A stretch of 64,000 nucleotides of DNA from Poa pratensis (GCA_947311845.1 CAMZMU010000041.1:133985975-134049974), one strand, 5' to 3'; counted from the stretch's first letter, positions 34,004-45,526 are shown. Translations and numbers: made by a program. Notes: generated by a model from the sequence alone, not told the origin.

Positions 34004-37000
34004 TCACAACCTTCGGAGAGGTTGAGATTACGAACAAACTCATGTAGATTCTTAACAGGCAACACCTTTGTAAAACCATCTGCAACTTGATCCTTGCTGG
34101 AGATGAACTTGATGTCAAGCAATTTATCTGCAACTCGTTCACGAACAAAGTGATAATCAATTTCTATGTGTTTTGTCCTAGCATGAAACACAGGATTAGC
34201 CGATAAGTAGGTTGCACCCAAGTTATCACACCATAAGCATGGTTTTTCCTTCAGCACAACACCATGTTCTCTTAGGACAGCTTCAACCCATATTAGTTCA
34301 GCTATAGCATTAGCGAGAGCTTTATATTCAGCTTCAGTACTTGACCTTGAGACAGTTTTCTGTTTGCGTGCACTCCAGGAGACCAGGTTCGGTCCAATAA
34401 ATATGGCAAAGCCTCCAGTGGATCTTCGGTCATCAAGACAACCTGCCCAATCTGCATCTGAGAAGGCACTAAGCAAACTAGATGAGGATCTCTGAAATGT
34501 AAGCCCAACATGTAAGGTACCCTGAATGTAACGCAAGATTCTTTTGACAGCAGTCCAATGTGCAGTTGTAGGAGCATGCAAATATTGACAAACTTTGTTT
34601 ACCGAGAAAGCAATGTCAGGACGAGTCAAGGTCAAATATTGTAGTGCACCAACTACGCTTCTGTAATTTGTGCTATCATCAGGACCAAGAGGGGACCCCT
34701 CGGTTAGAGACAACTTATCAGTTGTTGACAATGGTGTAGGAGACATGGTGCATTTAGTCATACCGACTCTGGTAAGAAGCTCATTAACATACTTCCCTTG
34801 CATTAGAAGCAAACCATTTTGAATCTTCTTAACCTCAATTCCCAAGAATAAATGCAAATCTCCCAAGTCCTTGAGGGAAAAATCATCATTAAGATCTCGG
34901 AGTAGTGCAGAAATTGCTTGATTTGAGGAGCTTGTAACTATGATGTCATCAACGTATATTAGAACAAATATCATAATACCAGCTTTATTATAGAGAAAGA
35001 GAGAGGTGTCAGCCTTGGATGGAATGAAACCAAGTTGTTGCAACTTGGTACTGAGTCTGGAATACCATGCACGGGGAGCCTGCTTGAGTCCATACAGTGC
35101 TTTATCAAGTTTGCATATGTGATAAGGAGCTTGAGGATTTTCAAAACCTGGGGGTTGCTTCATGTATACTTCCTCTTCCAGAACGCCATGTAAGAACGCG
35201 TTCTTGACATCTAGCTGCCGCAAACTCCAGCCTCGGGAAACAGCAACTGATAGGACAATGCGAATTGTTGCAGCTTTGACCACAGGACTGAAGGTGTCTT
35301 CATAATCAATTCCATATCTTTGCTTGAAACCTTTTGCAACCAACCGTGCCTTGTACCTGTCAATTGTACCATCTGCATTTTTCTTGATATGATATACCCA
35401 TTTGCAGTCAATAAGATTTTTGGTATGATGAGACGGTACAAGATGCCATGTTTTATTTTGCAAAAGAGCATTGTATTCTTCCTCCATCGCCTTGCGCCAG
35501 TGATCAGTTTCAAGAGCCTCCGAGAGAGTACGAGGTTCATCTGTAGAAGCAAACAAACACCATCTCACAGTACCATCAGTAACTTTCTTTGTCTGACGTA
35601 TACCTTTTTGCAGTCGTGTGCGAGGTTCAGGAGGCGGAGGAGGTGGCGTTGGCATAGAAGATCCAACGCTGGCAGGGTCAGCCGCAGAAGATCCATCGCT
35701 GGCCTCCAGGGATCCCTTGCCAGCCGCGTCGTCCGACAGCGATGTCACGGGCGAATCAGCATCAGGCGACCGAGGCGGGGTTGGAGGCGTCGACGTGGCA
35801 ACAGCCCGTTCGCTGGAGCGTGGAGGAGATCGTGGCGGGACCCGGGACAGCGACCCAAGCGGGGTCGACCCAGGCGATGTGTCGTTGCCGCGTTCGTCAG
35901 AGGAGGGGGACAGCGCGCTGTCCTACGCAGGGGACGCGACGGACGAATCGGGAGCATCTTCGGGGTTGATGAGAGGATCAGCAACGGCATCTTCATGATT
36001 AATGAGGGGATCAGCATCGGGATCATCACAGATCGGATCTTCCGCGGAATCAGTGCCTCTTTCGTCGTCTTCTGGCTGCATGTGATGATCATTTTTAGCA
36101 CGGTTTTGCTCAATTTTTGCACTGTTTTTCGCCGTTTCTTCACTGTTTTGCCTGGGGTTTCTTGCTGCATCATCAGTATTAGCAACAACAGGTATAATGG
36201 GCAATGTCATATAGTCATTAGCATGTGCAGCACCATCATGCGGTGATGAGGAGAGTGTGTCTGATGGAAGGAGTAATATTTCTTGGCGAAGGCGGGCACC
36301 GGCGTTGGGGTGGAGAGAGGCAAAAGGGAACACACTTTCATCGAAGACAACATCACGGGAAACATATATGCGGCCAGTAGATATATCTAGGCACTTGACC
36401 CCTTTGTGGCGTGGACTGTAACCTAAAAACACACAACGTTTAGAGCGGAAAGCGAGTTTTCTTTTGTTGTACGGACGAAGGTTGGGCCAGCAAGCACACC
36501 CAAACACACGAAGGGACTCATAATTTGGCTTGGTGTGAAGGAGACGTTCAACGGGTGTGTCAAGGTTTATAGTTTTACTAGGAAGCAAGTTGATGAGGAA
36601 AGTGGCTGTAAGAAAAGCTTCATCCCAGAACTTGAGAGGCATGGATGCATTTGCAAGCAAGGCTAGGCCAACTTCAACAATGTGACGGTGTTTACGTTCA
36701 GCGGAACCATTTTGTTGATGGGCATGTGGGCAAGAAACATGATGGGTTATACCAATTTTCTGAAAGAAGCTGTTGAGTTTTTCATATTCACCACCCCAAT
36801 CAGTTTGCATGGTGATAATTTTCCTATCAAATTTGCGCTCAACAAGTTGCTGGAAATTGAGAAAAACTTGATACACTTCAGATTTCTTTTTGAGTAAATA
36901 AATCCAAGTGAACTTGCTAAAATCGTCAATGAAGCTTACATAATATGAATGTCTACCAACAGACTCAGGTGCTGGCCCCCATACATCGGAAAACACTTGT

Positions 37001-38715
37001 TCCAAAGGAACAGTGGAAACACTAGTTGAGACAGGGTACGGTAACTGGTGACTCTTAGCTAATTGACATGAATCACAAATATATGGGTTTACTTCTGGGG
37101 AATATGAAATATTATTTTTCCTAAGAACTTGCTGAACCACAAAAGAGGAGGGATGCCCTAAGCGACGATGCCATGTGGATGAAGATGGCTTTATTGTAAT
37201 GAAAGCATGTTTGGAAGACCCGGTAGAGAACGGCACTAGCGGGTAGAGGCCATCATGACAGGGACCCTTAAACAGTGTGCTCCTTGTTGCCTGATCCTTG
37301 ATCAAAAAGAAATGTGGGTGAAACTCAAAGTAGACATGATTATCAAGGGAAAGCTTATGCACAGATAGAAGATTTGCTTTGGCACTAGGAACATGTAAGA
37401 TATTTTTAAGATGTAAAGAAGCATGAGGAGTGCACAAAACTGAATGACCAATATGATTTATTTGCATACCGTTTCCATCGGCGGTGTGAACCCGATCTCG
37501 GCCCTTGTACTTGTCTTGGACGGTGAGCTTGCTCAACTCTCCAGTGATATGATTTGATGGGCCGGTGTCGGGGTACCAATTTGTGTCCACCCCATAGGAT
37601 GCAAAGTGGGCGGTCTTCTCTTCACGATCATCATCGGAGTCGTTGCGGTCATCATAACGCCACCAGCAATCACTTGTCGGGTGACCATGGATCTTACAAA
37701 TTTGGCATGTAGTGTTGACGTAGGGAGTAGGAGCACGATCCCGACGACGGTAGTCGTCACGGCGATCACGACCGCGGCCTCCAGTGCCACGGTTGTCATG
37801 ACGATCAACACGCCGATCATCACGTCGGCCTCCTCCTCCATCATAGCGCCCATCACGGCGATCCCCATCATAGCGGCTGTCACGGCGAGGAGTATAGCCT
37901 CCATCCTTGCGGCCTCCATCACGGGAGCGCCACGGAGCAGCATCATCACGGCGACCACGGTCATCTTGACCACGATCGCTGCTACGGCCTTGATCGTAGC
38001 CACCACGCGGACGGCTGTCAGCGAGGTGAGCGGAGGAGGTGAAGCCGACAGGGGGCACGGGCTCATCTTCATCATCGGAGAGCATCTCACGACGCATGTC
38101 ATATGCAGCAACCTGGGCATAAAGGTCATCAAGAGTAGTGCCCTGTTGGCCATTAACAGCAGCTACAACAGAGTTATAAGCACCACCAAGTCCATTGAGG
38201 ATATAGCCTATTAGTTCATCTTCGTCTATTGGCTTCCCGGCGGCGGCGAGCTCAGAGGAGAACCCTTTCATCTTGGTGAAGTAGACATCAGCCGACATCT
38301 CCTTCTTCCTGGTCTTGTTGAGGGCAGTCCGTAGGTGCGTGATCCTCGACCGAGAGGCAGAGGTGAACATGGCGGACACCGTGGCCCAGACTTCAGCAGT
38401 GGTTTGGAGCTCGAGCACGTGGGCGAGCAGATCTTGCGAGAGGGTTTGGAGAAACCACCCCAGCACAAACTGATCCCGGGCGATCCATGCGGAGTACGCC
38501 GGGTTCAGCTCCATTTTCTTCTTTCCGTCAACATCGACCTCCACGGTTCTGGCTGGCGGAACGTCCGTCCCGTCAAGCAGACCCATCACCCGCGCACCTC
38601 GAAGTGGGGGAAACACAAGTGCTTTCCAGAACAAGAAATTGGTTCGGGTGAGTTGTTGGGAGGGAGGGTTACCAAGCGCAGAGGCGAGGGCAGCCATGGA
38701 TCCAGATGATGACAT
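34000..38715 (-). CDS. Copia gag-pol polyprotein with one in-frame TAG (35923-35925)
   Basis: The frame from ATG 38715 to the stop at 34000 is continuous (1,572 codons) except for one TAG at 35923-35925, which splits it into 930 residues and a downstream part. In order: gag with an Arg/Asp-rich tail (about residues 235-330); a CCHC zinc knuckle [14 protein letters not shown] (337-350); an aspartic protease with DTGPSNH (about 383); the pre-integrase HHCC region with WHRRLGHP (about 513) and CDSCQLAK (546); and an integrase core with D at SDVWG, D at QTDWGG and E at GSAERKH. After the TAG come reverse transcriptase with [11 protein letters not shown] and YVDDI, then RNase H with SDADWAG and SRSSTEAEY. 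All catalytic motifs are intact. The TAG lies in a Ser/Pro-rich linker between integrase and RT. It most likely inactivates the element, though the full set of enzymes could be made if it were read through. Confidence 0.93.
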
Positions 38716-38954
38716 GGCGTTGATCTTGAGTGCAGCGGCAGAAACTACTGCGGCGGCTGGTTGTATTGTGGTGCGGTGGCGGCTAGGAGCGACGGCGGCG
38801 GCAAGTTTGTAGGTCTTGATTTGATCTTGAGGTGTGGCGGCAGTGGCTACTACAGCGACGAGTCGTAGTTCTTAAGGCGGCGGCGGCAAGATGCAGCGGC
38901 GGCGGCGGCTGAAGTTTTTAGGGTTTTGCGGCGGCTAGGTCGTGGAAGAAGCCT

Positions 38955-38966
38955 GCTCTGATACCA
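38955..38966 (-). promoter_or_regulatory. Primer-binding site (initiator Met tRNA)
   Basis: TGGTATCAGAGC on the minus strand begins right at the end of the 5' LTR. It is the standard complement of the 3' end of plant initiator-Met tRNA used by Copia elements. Confidence 0.9.
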
Positions 38967-39119
38967 TGTAGATTTTGGTGGAACGATCGTTGCCCAGAGG
39001 GTCGATCGGGTAAGTGTTATATAGGTGATGAAAAGCCCATCACATGGCGATACATGAATACGTGTTTGGGTTGGAGTACTACTCCATATCCGCATACGTG
39101 ACCTATTACAAGTCTAACA
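38967..39119 (-). repeat. 5' LTR of the Copia element (153 bp)
   Basis: Upstream LTR in transcription order. It differs from the 3' LTR at three single positions (near the first few bases, in GGGTAAGTG versus GGGTACGTG, and in CATATCCG versus CATACCCG). Confidence 0.95.
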
Positions 39120-39251
39120 GAGTATGCCCAGCGCAAGACATGCCGGAGGTTTCCGGAGCCGGTGAGGATGGTGACCAGGAGCACGGAGATGCGACGATGG
39201 AGAACAGGGAGCACCGACCGTCCGACGCTAGGGAACACAGTGTTAGTGTAT

Positions 39252-39480
39252 AATCCTAATCTGGGTCAACGGATAACGTGGGAACACCGTTACAAGAACT
39301 CCGGCGAGCATGAAAATGCACGCGATAGGTCTCAGTCACACCGACGTGTTCGTCAGGAAATTGCGCTTTGACTCCAGCCTGCTAGTTGAAGTGTTACTGG
39401 TTTCAGGTTCTGCTGGGGCTTGTCCATCGTTGGAAAAAAAAAATTGGTTTCCTTTTTGTCTTACAACCTACTACTTGATA
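39252..39480 (+). repeat. Diverged direct repeat, copy B
   Basis: Partner of 30486-30735. It shares AATCTGGGTCAACGG, GGGAACACCGTTA and the CTTTTTGTC end. The two copies flank the hAT fragment and the Copia element. Confidence 0.65.
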
Positions 39481-39499
39481 TCTCTCAGATCATATATAT

Positions 39500-39580
39500 A
39501 CATAGTACTTAATAAAAACGGCTATGTGCATCATTTGAATGCAGAGTCTGCGAGTACATCCTCCATTTCGAAAAATAATA
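39500..39580 (+). mobile_element. LINE 3' tail fragment
   Basis: GGCTATGTGCATCATTTGAA then TGCAGAGTCTGCG and CATTTCGAAAAATAATAATA is a LINE-type 3' end in plus orientation. Boundaries are approximate and no duplication was found. Confidence 0.45.
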
Positions 39581-40738
39581 ATATCATTTTTAGATCAGAT
39601 GGGTCTGAAACTCCGAATCATAACAGAACGAAACCTCTACGATTTATTCAGAACAAAAGCATAGGCTACAGAATTACAACCTCAGAGCCTTTTACAGAGT
39701 CTCACATCCATCAATCACAGGTAGGAACTGGATGTACCGTGTACGTACGTGGCTGGGAGTTATCGTTGGTGTACAATCCGTTCGGAGTACGCAATGCATG
39801 TCAATTTTCAGTTAACTTGTTTGGTTTTGTCTTCCCAAGTGACAGCCACAATCACTAATGTTTAGTAAACGAGATGCCACCAAGATGAACAAACCCAGCA
39901 AATGAATGCAAATGATGGGCGAAACAAGAATGCAGCAAACTGTGTTCAGACTGTCACCGAGTTTGTAATTATAAGGACGTCTGTAAGATACTAGTTGATA
40001 TCACTGTCACCGGGAAAAAGTACATAGAAAAAATGGACATGTCTATTTCTTTGAGAGGGTACACACAGGTTTATGATGCGGAAAGAATGAAAAATCAAAT
40101 CTACACCGACACATTTTCTCAAAATCTGCACCGCGAGCTCCATGGCTCCATGCTGGCCATAGAATTCGTTTGATCTAGTCAACCATCTGCTTCCTGAAGC
40201 ATCAAAGATTCTTCCTTTGGATTACGTTTGATCGCAGTTTCTAGTACAAGTCACGTTCACAGCGCAGACAACGACGCTTATTAGCTTCACTAGTCAGAGC
40301 AATCAACTGGATTCCTGCGGTCTCCTTAGCTTTCTCTTATCTCAAGCCCATAGTACAAGTCATGAGTCAGCGCCAATGACACTGAGCTTGCGTGTCTGAA
40401 GTACTTTGGTTGAATAATCAAACCAAATAGAAACCGACTTCGGTACAAGAGATAGCGATCCTCACGTAAAAAAAAATTAACGATCCAAGCTATACATCAA
40501 AGCTATGTGCATAACAAGTTCTTGCAAGTATGGACAACCCACTTGTACTGCTACTTCAGCCAACAGATTACATAAAACTTTGCTACGCATTTTTCCGTTC
40601 TCACTAATCAACACCCAAAACATCAGAAAATGTTAACATCAAGCAACTCGAACCACTGCACTCGGCGCTAAACAAACTACAGAAGCGAAAGTACTAAACA
40701 CCAAGTTTAAAAATTACAAGAGAAGGGAGTTCCGGGTT
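39581..40738. other. Intergenic, includes the 3' flank of the NPH3 gene
   Basis: No gene was recognised. The part nearest 40738 is probably the 3' untranslated region of the minus-strand gene. Confidence 0.35.
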
Positions 40739-43700
40739 TCAGGCTTCCGCAGAGAGCTGCTTCTTCTGCTTCGACAGTTTGGCCTGCAGCTTGTCGAGCT
40801 TCGCGCTCATGCTCTTCTGCTGCTCGCTGACCGACCCCTCCTGGGCACTGCACATCTGCGGCTTCATCTTCAGGTTGAACTTCCTCGGGACGTGAGAAGC
40901 CCAGCCTCCGATCTTGCTACCACCACGCCCCAGCTTCTGGATCTCCTGCCGCATGTCCGAGCACTCCTTCTCGAGCTCGGCCAGCCGCGTCCTCATGTTG
41001 TCCATGCCGACTTTCAGGACCTGGTTCTCCCTCACGGCCGCGGACCATCCCCCGGCCTCGCCGGACATCGCCATGCCGCTCCGCAGTGGCCTGGACCCTT
41101 CGAGGTTATCGGACACGAGCAGGCACCCGGCAATCGAGGTTCTTAGCTGGAGCTGCTCGAAGAAGAGGACTTGCACGACGACGCGGAGCGGCAGCCTCTC
41201 GTTCTGTGCGGCATGAGTGCATGCTTCTAGGGAGAGCTTCTGACAGTCCATTAGCCGGCATAGCTGCTCCCGTTCAGCTTCTGATAGCCAGGAATGTGCC
41301 TGTGAGCAACACAAAAATAAGCTACTCCCTCCGTTCGGAAAAGGATGTCACAAAAATGGTCTATCTATAGTTCATTTTTGTGACATCCTTTTCCGAACGG
41401 AGGAAGTATATATTAAACAGCTGCAAAGGCAATAGAACTATAAAAGAAAGTAGGATAAAAGATCTAACCTTCAAGTACACATCAATGGCACGATAGAGGC
41501 CATCGTCTAGTGGCCGAGCGTACTCAGGCACGGCAGATGCTAGAGCTTGGAATTTTGGAGGCTTTAGATTGACATCCGGTGCAATCTCTGCAAGATAGCC
41601 ATCAAGTAACCTAGCAACAGCAGTGATTGGCATCAGAGAAGGGGATGCCATCATATCATCCATGCATGGGGAGGCACCGCCATTAGCCTGGTCCATTGTC
41701 AAGAAGTGCTCAAGAATCCTGTGCATGCACTCGACATTGTACAGTGTTTCCATGGTGTAAGAGTAATTTGGCAGCAGTAGATCTTCAAGACTGGCCTGGT
41801 CTAGTTGCATGCCAACCCGTTTCTCTAAGTTGGAAGTGCAAGTGGAGCTGACTTTTAGAATCATGGATACACGAAGCAGCCCAAGCAAAACTTTTGTAGG
41901 TACTAAACCCTTCTGAACAGGCAACAGTCTGTCGATTTCTTCAAGTAAGTTCTTTTGTTCTACATCAGAAAGAGTAGTAGCCGGGGGCATTATTCCCATG
42001 CTGTTGCGCCTATTGAGCCCTGGGAGGTGCTTCCTCGCATAGTATGTCAAAGAACCAGCAATAATCTCAGGTCGTATGCGTCGGGACTCCATACCAGAAA
42101 TCAACCTCTTGTACATGGGAAAACTCAATGATGAAGCATCTTCGTACCACCAGTCTGAACTGAAGTTTCTGGGTCTGGCACCGGTGCTAATCCCATTCCA
42201 CAACACACTGCCACCAGGGCTTTGCATGATTCCCTGTTCCCTTATGGGCCAGCCAAACAGGTTTGGATCAGTAGTTGCTTTGATGCTAATGACTCGATGC
42301 ATCTCTTCACAATTTGAAGATCTTCAGCATGGGGGAGGAGATCGTCACATGTTTCCAGCGCTTTCAAAGAATCTTTCCAGTTACGAAGGACTACTTGATT
42401 AAGGAACGTTTCTGTCTGTGCAATCAAGTTGTCATCAGATATTTCTTCAGACATCTGGAGATGCTCAGATGCACAACGTAGGTAGACAACATTTGCAGAG
42501 GAAAGTTCTATTTTCACTCCATAGCAAAACCTTGCCACCATCTCAAATGACTTTGCACCCCCCGGGATATCACTTAGCTTGATGATGCTTTCTTCTTGGT
42601 CTGAACTCTCCTCGATTAACTGTTCAAGAACTGCACTCTTGGAAAGTAAAGGGAACTGCAGGGAGGATAACCAGCATTAAGGATAGTAAAGATCTACAAG
42701 GTAAGAAAAACAATAAAGATGCACGAATGACCATCAGACCGAACACGTGCATTCTTTTGAAAGATGAAATGCTGCCACAAATTAATTCTCAGCGGTTAAG
42801 AAATCCTATTTTTAGGCATCTCGCTCTGTAGTACAGCTGTAGTATATGAACTCATGCACACACTCACGCCATACCCACACACGCACACCACGCACATATG
42901 GAAACTATCTTTGGGGCACATATGCGTGGGAGGCAGGAAAATTTGTTATGGGGCAAAGCCTCAGTGAGACACCCGAAATTCGTCCCTGGGGATCAAACCC
43001 GGGCGGGTGGGGTGGCCACCGCCAATCCCCACCACTGATGAGTCGCTGGCTCATTCTCGAGTAGTTAAGAAATCCTGTGAATACAAGTAGTTGCTTATCC
43101 TTCCAAGAAGACTTAATATAGATGACGTAATTTTTTAAAATCCACAAGTAGTTCCGTACCTCTACAATATGACCTAGAATGGATAATGTTTGCATGTCAC
43201 GAGTAAGTAAAGTTTGTTTGTCCTCCATAACGTCTTCAAGCACTTTCTCTTTAATACTAAAACTTTAAATAATTTTCTTGCAGGGTGCTCCAGTAACAAG
43301 CAATACGGTAGTAGCAGTTTCTAGCGTCATAAAGGCCAAGATGATTTACAGAAACTCACAGGAAATGCATATTACCTTATGAAGGTGGAAAGACATATCC
43401 CCAACCTCAACAGTAACATCACTGGGTAGTCCTGTTGTGCAGAACCTAGAAGGTTCAAAAGCAGAAAAAAAAGAAGTCAACATTGGACGTATTTAAATAC
43501 AAAATTTCAGTGAGCAGATTTGAAACATGTAATTTTCCTGATATCACAACTCACAAACAGTGATGCTAAAGGTGATTGATTTCATGAATCATGTAGAGCT
43601 TGAGTTTTTCCATTAAAAACAAATCCAAACCTGTTCCCCACTAAATAATTACATGATGGTTACACCGTCCTCCATAATGATTAATGAGGAACGGTAGCAT

Positions 43701-45335
43701 CTCGCTGCCAATTAATGTGATGTGGATCCACGAAAAACTGCAAGCGACCCCCACCACCAGCTATTTGCAGAAGCAGTCAACTGCAATCAACTAGTACTAC
43801 AATGTTTGCGGATACAATAAGGGTGTGTTCGGTTCTGGAACCGGCCGGAATGGAACGGAACCGTTCCGTTCCCAGAACCCATTCTTGCGTTCTTTTCTGG
43901 GATGGAGTGGAATGGAGTGGTTCCAGAAAAGGGAATATTCCCTCAATATGCTGAACCGACCTGTCCGGCCGATTCGGCCGGACGGGTGGAATTGTACAGT
44001 GCCTCTGGGCGATTAACTCTAATTTAATCAAGTTTAGCAATAATTAATCAAGTTTAGCAATAATTAATCAAGATTAATTATAATTAATCAAGATTAAATA
44101 TAATTAATCTTGGTTAGGAATAATTAATTAAGTTTAGGAATAATTAATCAAGTTTAGCAATAATTAATTAAGTTTAGCAATAATTAATCTAGATTAGGAA
44201 ATAATTAATCGAGTTTGATGCCGTTCTGATTCCATTCCATTCTCATTCCATTCCACCCATCCCAGAAAAGAACACAAGAATGGAACGGTTCCGTGACAAT
44301 TTTTTGTCCAAAAAGAACACAGGAATGGAACGGTTCCATGACAGTGGAATGGAATGGTTCCATTCCATTCCACTTGATCCAAAAAACGAACACACCCTAA
44401 GTGAATGACACCCCACCATGCTTCAACGGTGGAACCGCATCTAGCATGTGCAATGAGGCACTAAAGTAGCTAATAGCCAAAGTCTTCCCTGATTTCGTGA
44501 GAAATATGCATGATTCAAGCATGCCTTACATACTGAAATGACAGCACAACACAAGGGGCAGAGCTTATCAGCAAGTAGTATGTCCGGTAACCAATTTTTT
44601 TTCTTTTTCAAATTTTGGCTCACACCTTCCTTCCAATTTAAATTCTATATTGGAAACTACTATCTCCGTTCCGAAATATAAGATGTATTAGCTGCCTTTG
44701 GATTCGGATGTACCTAGACAAGTTTTACTGTGTAGATTCACTTATTTCAGTCGTATGTAGTTTGTATTGAAATATCTAAAACATCTTATATTATGGTACG
44801 GAGGGAGTAGCATATAATTTGAAAATGATGTTTTCACCCTGAATTATCTTGTGTCACTCATGACAAACAAGCAAGGAGTAAATAGACCAACTCTGCTCTA
44901 TTTGCAACTGAAAATAAGTGAAGATTAAAGTGTCCTATATGCAGATAGACCAGGTGCTGAGAGCATCACGGAAGGAAAAGCGGGTGTACTGTGAAGGCGT
45001 GCAGCCCAGACAACCAAGTTGACTTGTGAAGAATTATTACACCTCCATACAGAACTCCACCAAATTCCCAGCAATTTTGACCGGAAACGCAAGAACATCA
45101 ACTGAATACGTATATTTTCTCCCCTAACTCTTTCAGGTTTCAGCTAGCAAGTAGGAACAAGACAGCAGTACCCAAATTCTCTATCCCTGCCGAGGAGCAT
45201 ATGCATACACATACAGCAGAAATCAAACCTAAATCAACACAGAGAACTTGGGACGAAAAGGGAAGAACATTACCATGCCTGCCCCTGCCTTCTGAAGGCA
45301 TCAGGTTTTGATCCCAGCTTCACGGACGCGGCCAT
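40739..45335 (-). CDS. BTB/POZ-NPH3 family protein, four exons, 1-bp frameshift in exon 3
   Basis: Minus-strand exons are 45335-45274, 43445-43376, 42655-41469 and 41299-40739, all with GT-AG borders and matching phases. Corrected length is 626 residues, normal for NPH3/RPT2-like proteins. These are plant-specific adaptors of CUL3 ubiquitin ligases acting at the plasma membrane in phototropin or auxin-transport signalling. Exon 1 gives [20 protein letters not shown]. The BTB domain spans [20 protein letters not shown] to about residue 125 ([15 protein letters not shown]). The NPH3 domain starts near [20 protein letters not shown] and includes [13 protein letters not shown] and [12 protein letters not shown]. 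The last exon has [20 protein letters not shown] and a C-terminal coiled coil ([18 protein letters not shown]). At about residue 169, ESLASK and the conserved [11 protein letters not shown] lie in different frames: one A is missing in CATCAAAGC (42280-42282). Without it the protein stops after ten more residues. Confidence 0.9.
41325..41406. mobile_element. Stowaway-type MITE in NPH3 intron 3 (82 bp)
   Basis: CTCCCTCCGTTCGGAAAAGG and its near-perfect inverse at the right end form a hairpin, flanked by TA (41323-41324, 41407-41408). It makes up about half of the 169-bp intron. Confidence 0.9.
42808..43063 (-). mobile_element. tRNA-derived SINE in NPH3 intron 2 (256 bp)
   Basis: The 13-bp duplication GTTAAGAAATCCT flanks it exactly (42795-42807 and 43064-43076). 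In its own orientation the head has GAGCCAGCGACTCATCAGTGG (an A-box-like region), followed by GGTTTGATCCC, which fits a pol III B box (GGTTCGATCCC). The 3' part is a T/G-rich tail. It has no coding capacity. The SINE family was not named. Confidence 0.75.
43821..44397. mobile_element. PIF/Harbinger-type MITE in NPH3 intron 1 (577 bp)
   Basis: The terminal inverted repeats GGGTGTGTTCG are perfect, and TAA flanks both ends (43818-43820, 44398-44400), as in Tourist/Harbinger elements. Subterminal regions contain repeated inverted words such as GGAACGGTTCCATTC and TGTTCTTTTCTGGGATGG. The centre is a minisatellite (44021-44217). No transposase. Confidence 0.85.
44021..44217. repeat. AT-rich minisatellite, about 10 units of about 20 bp
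   Basis: The unit is close to TAATTAATCAAGTTTAGCAA, repeated head to tail with small changes (AAGATTAATTA, TTGGTTAGGAA variants). It lies inside the Harbinger-type element. Confidence 0.85.
44660..44807. mobile_element. Stowaway-type MITE in NPH3 intron 1 (148 bp)
   Basis: The left end CTATCTCCGTTCCG and right end (reversed) CTCCCTCCGTACC, with internal inverted ATAAGATGTNTTAG words, are flanked by TA (44658-44659, 44808-44809). Confidence 0.8.
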
Positions 45336-45400
45336 CCTCCAGGACGGCTAGGTAGGAGCCGAAGGCGCAAGAACGCAACCACCACTCCAGAGTGCAGAGC

Positions 45401-45526
45401 TCAGACCATGGGTTGCTGGGCAGGCTGGCCTAGACTCCCAAGAACTCTCTCTTCTGTGTCTCCCTCTGCCGGAAGCGGCTCCCCAAGAAAGAAAAGCCGA
45501 GCGCGCGAGCAGGGTCAGCAATCCAT
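45401..45526 (-). promoter_or_regulatory. Two very short upstream frames before the NPH3 start
   Basis: On the minus strand ATG-GTC-TGA (45409-45401) and ATG-GAT-TGC-TGA (45526-45515) precede the ATG at 45335. If the mRNA leader includes them, they could lower translation. Transcript start is unknown, so this is inference. Confidence 0.25.

Larger units (their letters stand above)
33840..39119 (-). mobile_element. Complete Ty1/Copia LTR retrotransposon (5,280 bp)
   Basis: Two 153-bp LTRs (33840-33992 and 38967-39119), each TG...CA, enclose a gag-pol region on the minus strand. A primer site complementary to initiator-Met tRNA and a purine tract sit at the correct places, and GAGTA duplications flank the whole. 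The LTRs differ at three positions (2%). With a commonly used grass LTR rate of 1.3e-8 per site per year this suggests insertion under about one million years ago, with a wide error for so few sites. The element is structurally complete but has one in-frame TAG. The short LTR and single polyprotein fit a Copia family such as the Ale/Hopscotch type, but the family was not determined. Confidence 0.95.

Noticed and set aside
37533..38214. Two frames of about 200 codons overlapping the Copia gag on other phases
   Set aside because: They are shadow frames of the Arg/Asp-rich repetitive gag tail.
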